From Gammaproteobacteria bacterium (GTDB lineage Bacteria > Pseudomonadota > Gammaproteobacteria > Pseudomonadales > Azotimanducaceae), in the NCBI GenBank assembly GCA_026705345.1, contig JAPPAV010000045.1, positions 1-64,000 on the forward strand: 64,000 bases of DNA, in the 5' to 3' direction. The notes under the pieces were generated by a model. That model saw nothing but the letters and a program-made list of their open reading frames with translations, ran no database searches and was not told the DNA's origin. Positions within the stretch are counted from its first letter, which is position 1. The number at the start of each line of letters is the position of its first letter. Positions 25,401 to 32,414 of the stretch are shown here, piece by piece. The translations under genes were made by a program, and so were the position numbers.

Positions 25401-26597
25401 GTGACCCAACGGGCGTTGTTCTACGAGTGCTTCGCCGGCATAGCCGGCGACATGCATCTGGGCGGCCTCGTCGACGTCGGGGTTCCTGCCGAGCATCTTG
25501 TCCGCGAACTGAACCGCCTCGAACTCGCTGACGAGTTCGACCTCGTCATCGAACCGGGCAAGAAGATGGGCATCACCGGCACGCGGGCAACTGTCCGACT
25601 CGCCGAAGGCATCGACAGACCCCACCGGCACCTGTCGACGATCAAGGGCATCCTCAACCGCGCCGGCTACCCGCCGCGGGTCGAAAAACTCGCGGAATCG
25701 ATGTTCACGACGATCGCAAAAGCGGAGGCGAAGATCCACGGCACCACGGTCGAGGCCATTCACTTCCACGAGGTCGGCGCCACGGACTCCATCGTCGACG
25801 TGGCCGGGGCCGCCATCGGGATCGACTACCTCGACATCGACGTCGCCTACTGTTCGCCGGTCGAGGTAGGCAGCGGGATGGTGCGCTGCGAGCACGGTTT
25901 GATGCCGGTACCTGCGCCTGCCACGGCCGAGATCCTCAAAAACGCGCCGCTGCGCTACGGCGGCGTAGATGGCGAGGCCACCACACCAACCGGTGCGGCG
26001 ATTCTCAGCGCGGTGGTCAACCGCTTCGAAGCGCCCCGGTTCCTCACCGCGTCAGCGATCGGCTACGGCATCGGACAAAAGGACTTCGCCGTACCCAATG
26101 CCGTTCGACTGACCCTAGGCGAACTCGGGAACGCGGCGGAACTCGGCCTCGAAACCGAAACCAATCTCGAGGTGGAGTGCAATATCGACGACATGACGCC
26201 CGAGGCGTTCGGCCCGCTCACCGAAAACCTGTTCGCCAAGGGAGCGAAGGATGTCTTCCTGACCCCGATCGTGATGAAGAAGTCCCGGCCGGGCACCAAG
26301 CTGTCGCTGCTCGTCGACGAAGCGCGGCTCGATGCGGTGCTCGGGGAACTGTTCGCCGGTTCCACCACGATCGGCGCCCGACTGAGCCGGGTGACCAAGC
26401 GCATGCTGCCCCGGGAAGAACGCACGGTGACGACCTCCCTTGGCGATGTTCGCGTCAAGATCGTCACGCTGCCGGACGGCTCGCAGCGCTGGAAACCGGA
26501 GCACGACGATGTCGTCGCCTTGGCGGAGCGGCACGGTACGGACTACCTTACGACTAGGGAAGCGGTGTCGCGGGACGTCGACTCCGCCATCAGATGA
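25401..26597 (+). CDS. larC: Nickel-pincer cofactor biosynthesis protein LarC
   Basis: The 398-residue protein begins LFYECFAGIAGDMHLGGLVD, which is the LarC signature, and continues with IHFHEVGATDSIVDVAGAAI and EVGSGMVRCEHGLMPVPAPATAEIL. LarC is the CTP-dependent enzyme that inserts nickel into the pincer nucleotide. Here it is one continuous frame, unlike lactobacilli where larC1 and larC2 are joined by a frameshift. It starts with GTG 25401 and overlaps larB by four bases (ATGA). Confidence 0.95.
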   Translation: MTQRALFYECFAGIAGDMHLGGLVDVGVPAEHLVRELNRLELADEFDLVIEPGKKMGITGTRATVRLAEGIDRPHRHLSTIKGILNRAGYPPRVEKLAESMFTTIAKAEAKIHGTTVEAIHFHEVGATDSIVDVAGAAIGIDYLDIDVAYCSPVEVGSGMVRCEHGLMPVPAPATAEILKNAPLRYGGVDGEATTPTGAAILSAVVNRFEAPRFLTASAIGYGIGQKDFAVPNAVRLTLGELGNAAELGLETETNLEVECNIDDMTPEAFGPLTENLFAKGAKDVFLTPIVMKKSRPGTKLSLLVDEARLDAVLGELFAGSTTIGARLSRVTKRMLPREERTVTTSLGDVRVKIVTLPDGSQRWKPEHDDVVALAERHGTDYLTTREAVSRDVDSAIR

Positions 26598-27334
26598 CCG
26601 CCATCGACGACATCCTCGACCGCTTCGCCGCCGGCGACCTCGATCGCAGACAGGCTACGGCGGCATTGGATAGCGCCTATTTCGAGAACCTGGGCCATAG
26701 CACCATCGACCACGACCGTGCCCGGCGCACCGGTGCGCCGGAGGTCATCTACGGCGAACGCAAGACCCCGGCCCAGGTCGCTGCCAACTTCAGAGCGGTT
26801 GCGGACCGCGGTCACAACGCCCTCGCTACGCGGGTGAGCGAGGACGCCGCGGCCGCCACTCGCGAAGCCGTTCCGGGTGCGGTGCATCACGCCGAGGCAC
26901 GGCTCGTGACATTCAAGCAACAGACCCCGAATCCGGTGGACACCCGGGTCGCAGTGGTCACCGCGGGGACATCCGACCTTGCCGTTGCCGAAGAGGCGGC
27001 GCTCACCGCCGAGTTCTACGACAGTCCCGTCCTCAGGGTCAGCGATGTGGGCGTCGCCGGCGTCCACCGGCTTTTGGCGCGGGTCGACGAGATCCGAAGC
27101 GCGAAGGTCGTCGTGGTCGTTGCGGGCATGGAAGGCGCTTTGCCGAGCGTCGTCGGCGGCTTGATCGACAAGCCGGTCATCGCGGTTCCCACCAGTGTCG
27201 GCTACGGTGCTTCGTTCAATGGCGTCGCCGCGCTCCTTGGAATGCTGAACAGTTGCGCCTCGGGTGTCTCGGTAGTCAACATCGACAACGGCTTCGGCGC
27301 GGGCTATCTTGCCAACATGATCAACCGGCTGTAA
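26594..27334 (+). CDS. larB: Nickel-pincer cofactor biosynthesis protein LarB
   Basis: The 246-residue protein matches LarB, which carboxylates nicotinic acid adenine dinucleotide and hydrolyses its phosphoanhydride. Typical segments are RTGAPEVIYGERKTPAQV and the AIR-carboxylase-like AVVTAGTSDLAVAEEAA, VVVAGMEGALPSVVGGL and PTSVGYGASFNGVAALLGML. It sits inside the larC-larB-larE operon, with a four-base overlap upstream and four bases before larE. Confidence 0.95.
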   Translation: MTAIDDILDRFAAGDLDRRQATAALDSAYFENLGHSTIDHDRARRTGAPEVIYGERKTPAQVAANFRAVADRGHNALATRVSEDAAAATREAVPGAVHHAEARLVTFKQQTPNPVDTRVAVVTAGTSDLAVAEEAALTAEFYDSPVLRVSDVGVAGVHRLLARVDEIRSAKVVVVVAGMEGALPSVVGGLIDKPVIAVPTSVGYGASFNGVAALLGMLNSCASGVSVVNIDNGFGAGYLANMINRL

Positions 27335-27338
27335 TTCC

Positions 27339-28166
27339 ATGGACGCCGAAATCGCCTCCAAGTACGAGACACTGAAGTCGACTATCGAGCATCTCGGTCG
27401 CGTCATCGTCGCGTTCTCAGGCGGAGTCGACAGTTCGCTGGTCGCCTATGTCGCAGCCGAGGCCCTGGGCGACAACGCGCTCGCGGTCACCTCCGGCTCC
27501 AAGAGTCTGAAGCGCAGCGACTTGGCGCTTGCCGGTGAACTCGCCGGGAAGTGGGGGATGCGCCACCGAATCATCGTCACCGACGAGATACTCAAACCCC
27601 AATACCGGGCAAACCCCGTAAACCGCTGTTTTCACTGCAAAACTTCACTTTACGAAGCACTTGAGCAGATCGCTGCCGACGAGGGCTTTGACCATGTCCT
27701 CAACGGCACCAATACCGACGATTTGGGCGACCACCGCCCCGGACTGATCGCGGCGCGCAACTACGCTGTAGTCTCGCCCCTGGTGGATGCCGGCTTCGCC
27801 AAGCGGGATGTCCGGGCATTGGCCGGCTCGCTCGGCCTGGAGAATGCCCAAAAGCCGCAGGCAGCCTGCCTGTCGAGTCGTTTTCCCTACGGCTCGCACA
27901 TCACGGAGGCACGCCTCGCGCAGGTCGAAGCAGCGGAAGACGCGCTGGCCGACCTGGGATTCTCGCAGTTCCGCGTTCGCCACCACGAAGAGGTCGCCCG
28001 GATCGAGCTGGTCGCCGACGAGCTGCCACGCGCCCTCGAATTGCGCGAGGCCATCCAGGAACGAGTCAAGGCAACAGGCTACCGGTTCGTCGCCATCGAC
28101 CTCGGCGGCTTTCGAAGTGGATCGTTGAATGAGGGGCTGATCGAAGCGGTACAGCTCTCACCGTAG
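27339..28166 (+). CDS. larE: ATP-dependent sacrificial sulfur transferase LarE
   Basis: The 275-residue protein has the PP-loop FSGGVDSSLVAYVA near residue 28. Later comes CFHCKTSLYEAL and the conserved PQAACLSSRFPYGSHIT, where Cys corresponds to the sacrificial sulfur donor of LarE enzymes. LarE turns the two carboxylates of the LarB product into thiocarboxylates. The window has no larA racemase, so the client enzyme lies elsewhere. Nine bases later the TPR gene begins. Confidence 0.95.
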   Translation: MDAEIASKYETLKSTIEHLGRVIVAFSGGVDSSLVAYVAAEALGDNALAVTSGSKSLKRSDLALAGELAGKWGMRHRIIVTDEILKPQYRANPVNRCFHCKTSLYEALEQIAADEGFDHVLNGTNTDDLGDHRPGLIAARNYAVVSPLVDAGFAKRDVRALAGSLGLENAQKPQAACLSSRFPYGSHITEARLAQVEAAEDALADLGFSQFRVRHHEEVARIELVADELPRALELREAIQERVKATGYRFVAIDLGGFRSGSLNEGLIEAVQLSP

Positions 28167-28174
28167 GAACTCGA

Positions 28175-29470
28175 GTGGACACCAATCGGAGTCGTTCCCG
28201 CAAGTACGGCCTGATGCTCCTTGCCTGGTCCACCGCGGTTTCCTTGCTCGGCCACGCGGATGTTGGCGCGCTGGACGGCATCGACAACGATTTGATGGCG
28301 CGTCTCACAATGCGAGCGGCCGACCTCGATACGCCGTCCGCGAGACCGACGGACGACCCCGGGTTCGCCGCAGACCTGCAACACAAGCTCGAGCTTGGCG
28401 AGTTCGCCGAAGTGGCGGACGAGGCCCAACGGCACCTCGCCGAGTTGGAAGTCGAGCGGGGTCGCTACGACATCGCCCTGGCGCATCCCCTGACACTGCT
28501 CGGCGATGCGCGCATGAGGATGGACGATCCCGACGGGGCGCTCGAAGCGTACGACCGAGCCCGCTACATCACGCGGCTGCAAGAGGGGATCCAAAGTGTC
28601 CGGCAGTCGGCGATTCTCTACCGCGAAGCCCGCGCCCTCGCCGCGATCGGCGACTACCCATCAGCCAACGACCGACACGAGTTCGCCTACGACCTGAGTC
28701 TACGCGCCTACGGCCGGGATGATCCGCGGCATATGGTGGCCACCTACCGGCTCATCCGGTGGTACCGCCATCACTACAAGTTCCTGCCGACGCACCTCCT
28801 CTTCGAACAATTGACCGAAGCCGCGAAGACCCATCTGCCAGAAGGAGACCCACTGACAATAGCCATCATGCGCGCTCACGCACGGCTGTTTCACGACAAG
28901 GTCTTCGGTCGCCGGACGCTCGGGCGGGGTTTGTTCCACGCCTGGCCGCCCGGCATCAGCCGGCCCCCGCCCTGGCGCACGATTTCGTCCTTCGACGAGG
29001 GGAGAGCCATACTCGGTGAGATCGTCGAAACGCTCGACGCGGCACCGGGAACCATTAGCGGCGAGCGTGCCACGGCCCTCTTGAACCTCGCGGACTGGAA
29101 CCTTCTGTTCGCCGAATACCCGCGTGCCATCCGTCACTATCGGGAGGTCTGGAACCTGCTGCAATCGGACCCGGGCCGGCAGCAGGTCGTTTTCAGCGAA
29201 CCCACACCGCTGTTCCTACCGATGCCCCGCAAGTCGCGGGGAACCTACCGCGGATGGGAGGATGGCGAAGATCCGACCGTTGGCCTTGCCTTGACGGTGA
29301 ACCGACGCGGCAAGGTGACCGGCCGGAAGACCGTACACACGAACTCGGATCGCCTCATGGAGCACCGCGTGCGCATGGCGGCCAAGCGGGCACGGTATCG
29401 ACCGGCCTTCCGCGATGGCGACCCGGTCACCGTCAGGGGATTTCCTCTGGCGTACGATCCCGCTGACTAG
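28175..29470 (+). CDS. Secreted TPR protein with TonB-like C-terminal domain
   Basis: The 431-residue protein starts with a likely signal sequence (KYGLMLLAWSTAVSLLGHADVGA). Residues about 70-330 contain helical TPR-like repeats (for example ALGDARMRMDDPDGALEAYDRARYI, stated here only as a pattern at about 105-130). The last 90 residues (PTVGLALTVNRRGKVTGRKT ... ARYRPAFRDGDPVTVRGF) look like the TonB C-terminal fold. GTG 28175 is the likely start. The function is unknown. Its last 360 bases are duplicated downstream as a broken copy at 31275-31635. Confidence 0.7.
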   Translation: MDTNRSRSRKYGLMLLAWSTAVSLLGHADVGALDGIDNDLMARLTMRAADLDTPSARPTDDPGFAADLQHKLELGEFAEVADEAQRHLAELEVERGRYDIALAHPLTLLGDARMRMDDPDGALEAYDRARYITRLQEGIQSVRQSAILYREARALAAIGDYPSANDRHEFAYDLSLRAYGRDDPRHMVATYRLIRWYRHHYKFLPTHLLFEQLTEAAKTHLPEGDPLTIAIMRAHARLFHDKVFGRRTLGRGLFHAWPPGISRPPPWRTISSFDEGRAILGEIVETLDAAPGTISGERATALLNLADWNLLFAEYPRAIRHYREVWNLLQSDPGRQQVVFSEPTPLFLPMPRKSRGTYRGWEDGEDPTVGLALTVNRRGKVTGRKTVHTNSDRLMEHRVRMAAKRARYRPAFRDGDPVTVRGFPLAYDPAD

Positions 29471-29504
29471 GGGGCGCCTGGCTGCCCTAGCCTGCTGGTC
29501 TTGT

Positions 29505-29656
29505 CCGCGCGGGATGGGACAAGCCCATCCCCTACGGCCGTTGCCCCTTGCACGTTCTGGGCCCGGTCCAGGTGGAACCCGTAGGGGCGACCCTTGCGGT
29601 CGCCCGCGCCGGACCCGCCGAGCGGTTGGGGGGACGGGACAGCCCGTTCCCTACGG
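29505..29656. repeat. Pair of CGTAGGGG-family palindromes
   Basis: One GATGGG-ACAAG-CCCATC hairpin with a CCCCTACG edge lies at about 29511-29540. A second unit runs from CGTAGGGGCGACC near 29581 through a GACGGG/CCCGTT hairpin to CCCTACGG at 29655. The TAG of the second edge, read on the minus strand at 29653-29651, is the stop codon of the DUF6265 pseudogene. Confidence 0.8.
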
Positions 29657-30150
29657 GGCGGCTTTCAGGGGCAGGTTGAACTGACTGCCATTGTGGTTCG
29701 TGATGCCGATCGTGAAGTTGTCGCCATCGCGCGTGTAGCGAAGTTTGGCGAACATGGCACCCTCCTCGCCGCGGAAAGCCACCGTGTTTTCGCCCATCTC
29801 CTCGAGGGTCATCACCGACGGTCCCGGCGTTCGCGGCTTCAGCCCGGGATCCCACTGCTGAAGGCGCAGGCGCAACGTCCCCTCCTCCTCCTCGATGACG
29901 ATCAACTCCACCATGCCGGTGCCGTTGGGCCCGGTCTGGCGCACCAGCGACTGAATCGAGCCGGCTTTCGGCACGGTTCAGTTCTCCTCAAGCTCGTTGC
30001 CCCCGCCCACCGGGCCCGACCAGGTTCCGGTCATCCAGGCCAAGTCGGCCACGGCAGTCGCCTTTTTGGCGTCGGACGCCCTCCCCTCGCCCGCGTCGCG
30101 ACCAGCAGATCCGCAAAGCGCAGTTCCTGCTACTCGTCGTTAGGATCATT
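29651..30150 (-). pseudogene. Broken DUF6265 gene (copy 1)
   Basis: The C-terminal ~105 residues closely match the intact gene at 31815-32324 (PKAGSIQSLV ... GSQFNLPLKAAP). At the Trp codon of EENWTVPKAG the intact copy reads TGG, but this copy reads TGA, a nonsense change. Further upstream, small insertions and deletions have scrambled the signal peptide and the region after it. The approximate left limit is the place where homology to the intact start fades. A truncated protein could only start inside the domain, so I call it a pseudogene. Confidence 0.85.
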
Positions 30151-30242
30151 GGATCCCTCCTTGGCGCACGCCGAACCGCATGGCGAGTTTGCGCCCTCGC
30201 CACAACCACGGATCCTAGGCCGCGATCACCACCTGATTCGAT

Positions 30243-30324
30243 CCTAAGGGCGTAGTGCCTCGGCAACTCCGGCAGTTACGACGACGCTGCCGAACAGCTT
30301 CGGGAAATTGGCTCGGAAGTTACC
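30243..30324 (-). pseudogene. Remnant of a TonB-dependent receptor 3' end
   Basis: Bases 30243-30324 match 32425-32512, the last codons of the receptor gene at 32415-34877 (the LPRHYALGIRYRW region), with several substitutions and gaps. It is a leftover at the edge of the tandem duplication and cannot be expressed. Bases 30325-30447 show nothing further beyond the GGGGAGGA ribosome-binding site for the integrase fragment. Confidence 0.75.
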
Positions 30325-30447
30325 TATAGCACGCAATCGTGCTGACCGTCCTAACGAAATCGGCGCTTTGTGCGTCCTCCTGCGCGACGGTGCGCGGCTT
30401 GGCACAACCTAACTGCTAGCAAGCGCAATCGCCTTGGGGAGGAATCC

Positions 30448-30649
30448 ATGCCCGACAAACTCACCGGGACGTTCTGCCGAAGCGTCGCGCCGCCCGGCGA
30501 AGACAAGAACCTACGGCGCGGAAACAGGGCGGCTGTGGCCTCACCCGGTAGTCAAGTCGAACGACGCGAAGTCGTGGTACCAGCGACTCAACATCGGCGT
30601 CAGCCCCGTCAACCCGGGCCTCCGCGGCTATACCGCCGCCGCGCGCTAG
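30448..30649 (+). pseudogene. N-terminal fragment of a DUF4102-type tyrosine integrase
   Basis: A strong GGGGAGGA precedes ATG 30448. The first codons, MPDKLTGTFCRSVAPPGEDK, fit the start of phage/island integrases (KLT...V..LKPPG). A frameshift follows. In the next frame YGAETGRLWPHPV is followed by AKSWYQRLNIGVSPVNPGLRGYTAAAR, which matches the family pattern SGAKSWVQRL...LGLGGYP..SLAEAR. The gene is cut off after that, without the catalytic domain. It lies at the joint between the two duplicated copies and hints that a mobile element was involved. No tRNA is visible nearby. Confidence 0.65.
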
Positions 30650-30687
30650 GACGGGCGTTTCGTCTGGTTCGTGCGTCGAAAACCGAT

Positions 30688-30912
30688 CTAAGGCGCGGTC
30701 CCACTCACGTACGCCTTTCGATAGAGCTTAATCGATGCCAGCGTCGCGAAGATCATGGCCGCGCCCGTTAGCGCAAATTCGAACAGCAGACTCCTAGGAA
30801 GGAACAAGTGCCATAGAAACACAATCGGTACCGTTGTGAAACAGACGATTCCGGGCCAAACAACCGCACCAATCCCCAACGCAGTCAGTACCATCCTGAT
30901 GTTGATGGGCAT
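30688..30912 (-). CDS. Small membrane protein of unknown function
   Basis: A 74-residue protein with two hydrophobic segments: MPINIRMVLTALGIGAVVWP ...VFLWHLF and LLFEFALTGAAMIFATLASI, followed by a short basic tail KLYRKAYVSG. It has an excellent ribosome-binding site (GGGAGAGGA, five bases from ATG 30912). It lies 18 bases after the small secreted protein gene on the same strand, so the two probably form an operon. I do not recognise a family. Confidence 0.6.
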   Translation of the reverse strand: MPINIRMVLTALGIGAVVWPGIVCFTTVPIVFLWHLFLPRSLLFEFALTGAAMIFATLASIKLYRKAYVSGTAP

Positions 30913-30930
30913 CTTATCCTCTCCCTCACG

Positions 30931-31296
30931 TCACATGCTGGGGGGTTCGCATCCAACCCCGACACTAAACCATAGTACTGACAACGAGAATTGGCAATCC
31001 GGGTAATACTCGGGACATGGGTTGAGATTGAATAGCTTGAAGTCCGTGCCAGCTGAAATGGTGAACGAGAAATTCTCGTCGCCCAAAGTGATGGTGGCCC
31101 CATCCTTTGCCGAACACCAAGCCTCTCGGCAAGCGTCCCATCCAATGCCCGTCATGGCGTTCAGAGCGCCACAGAACAGGTAGGCATTGCTGAAGAAGTC
31201 GGCTCTGGCAACAGTCCCGCCCAACACCATCCAGCCAAAGAACAACGCGCAAACCAATTGCCGCCGCCCTCGACTCGCCAAATACCCGCGCGCCAT
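30931..31296 (-). CDS. Small secreted Cys-containing protein, 5' end remade by duplication
   Basis: The 121-residue frame has a signal sequence (RRQLVCALFFGWMVLGGTVARADFF) and a mature part with six Cys (for example FCGAL, WDACREAWCSAK, CPEYYPDCQ and VGCEPP), suggesting disulfides. I do not recognise it. Its first ~10 codons (31275-31296) lie inside copy 2 of the duplication, antisense to the TPR gene end. The present start may therefore be secondary, the original 5' end having been lost at the joint. Confidence 0.5.
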   Translation of the reverse strand: MARGYLASRGRRQLVCALFFGWMVLGGTVARADFFSNAYLFCGALNAMTGIGWDACREAWCSAKDGATITLGDENFSFTISAGTDFKLFNLNPCPEYYPDCQFSLSVLWFSVGVGCEPPSM

Positions 31297-31635
31297 CCGT
31301 CATTATCGGGAGGTCTGGGACCTCCTGCAGTCGGACCCGGGCCAGCAGCAGGTCGTGTTCAGCGAACCCACGCCGCTGTTTCTACCGGTACCCCGCAAAT
31401 CGCGGGGAACCTACTACGGCTCGCAGGATGGCGAAGATCCGACCGTTGGCCTTGCCTTGACGGTAAACCGGCACGGCAAGGTGACGGGTCGAAGGACCGT
31501 GTTCGCGAGCTCGGATCGCCTCATGAACACCGCGTGCGCATGGCGGCAAAGCGAGCCCGGTACCGGCCGGCCTTCCGCGATGGCGACCCGGTCACGGTCA
31601 GGGGATTTCCTCTGGCGTACGATCCCGCTGACTAG
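31275..31635 (+). pseudogene. 3' fragment of the TPR/TonB-like gene (copy 2)
   Basis: This matches the last 360 bases of the gene at 28175-29470 (YPRAIRHYREVW ... DGEDPTVGLALTVNR). A single-base deletion near 31525 (CTCATGAACACC here, CTCATGGAGCACC in the intact gene) shifts the frame. There is no start codon with a ribosome-binding site, and the signal peptide and TPR part are missing. Confidence 0.85.
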
Positions 31636-31671
31636 GGGCGCCTGGCTGCCCGAGCCTGCTGGTCTTGTCCG

Positions 31672-31820
31672 CGCGCGATGGGACAAGCCCATCCCCTACG
31701 GCCGTTGCCCCTTGCACGTTCTGGGCCCGGCCCAGGTGGAACCCGTAGGGGCGACCCTTGCGGTCGCCCGCGCCGGACCCGCCGAGCGGTTGGGGGGACG
31801 GGACAGCCCGTTCCCTACGG
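31672..31820. repeat. Pair of CGTAGGGG-family palindromes (copy 2)
   Basis: The same two palindromic units as at 29505-29656, carried along in the duplication with few changes. The minus-strand TAG of the right-hand edge (31817-31815) stops the intact DUF6265 gene. Confidence 0.8.
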
Positions 31821-32324
31821 GGCGGCTTTCAGGGGCAGGTTGAACTGACTGCCATTGTGGTTCGTGATGCCGATCGTGAAGTTGTCGCCATCGCGCGTGT
31901 AGCGAAGTTTGGCGAACATGGCACCCTCCTCGCCGCGGAAAGCCACCGTGTTTTCGCCCATCTCCTCGAGGGTCATGACGGACGGTTCCGGCGTTCGCGG
32001 CTTCATGCCGGGATCCCATTGCTGGAGGCGAAGGCGGAGGGTGCCCTCCTCCTCCTCGATGACGATTAGTTCCACCATGCTGGTCCCATTGGCACCCGTC
32101 ATGCGCACCAGCGATTGAATCGAACCGGCTTTCGGCACGGTCCAGTTCTCCTCGAGCGCGTTGCCCCCGCCCACCGCGCCCGACCACGTTCCGGTCATCC
32201 AGGCCAAATCGGCCACGGAACCCGCCGCCCCTTTCGCGTCGGACGCCGCTTCCTCGCCGGCACCGGCGGTCGCAAACAGCAGACTGGCTGCAATCGCAGA
32301 GCCTGCAACTCCTCGTAGCATCAT
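31815..32324 (-). CDS. DUF6265-family secreted protein
   Basis: A 169-residue protein with a signal peptide (MMLRGVAGSAIAASLLFATAGA) and the DUF6265 core: LAWMTGTWSGAVGG, then EENWTVPKAGSIQSLVRMTG and FRGEEGAMFAKLRY. Members are small periplasmic beta-barrel-like proteins of unknown role. ATG 32324 is chosen for GAGGAGGGA eight bases upstream. It lies 90 bases downstream of the TonB receptor on the same strand, so it may share its transcript. The stop codon is given by a palindromic repeat edge. Confidence 0.85.
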   Translation of the reverse strand: MMLRGVAGSAIAASLLFATAGAGEEAASDAKGAAGSVADLAWMTGTWSGAVGGGNALEENWTVPKAGSIQSLVRMTGANGTSMVELIVIEEEEGTLRLRLQQWDPGMKPRTPEPSVMTLEEMGENTVAFRGEEGAMFAKLRYTRDGDNFTIGITNHNGSQFNLPLKAAP

Positions 32325-32414
32325 TGGATTCCCTCCTCGGCAAACGCCGATCAGCATGGCGGATTTGCCCTCCGCCCACAACCAGGGTCCAGACCCGAGG
32401 CCGCGACGATCACG

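Larger units (their letters stand above)
29109..30324. repeat. Segmental tandem duplication, copy 1
   Basis: About 1.2 kb that recurs at 31275-32512 in the same order and orientation. It holds the 3' end of the TPR gene, CGTAGGGG-type palindromes, a DUF6265 gene and the last ~80 bases of a TonB receptor gene. Here the TPR gene is intact while the DUF6265 gene and the receptor end are broken. Confidence 0.9.

Noticed and set aside
28133-28170. LarE stop codon (TAG in CCGTAGGAA) as another repeat-donated stop
   Set aside because: No palindrome or CGTAGGGG edge follows; the resemblance is limited to five bases.
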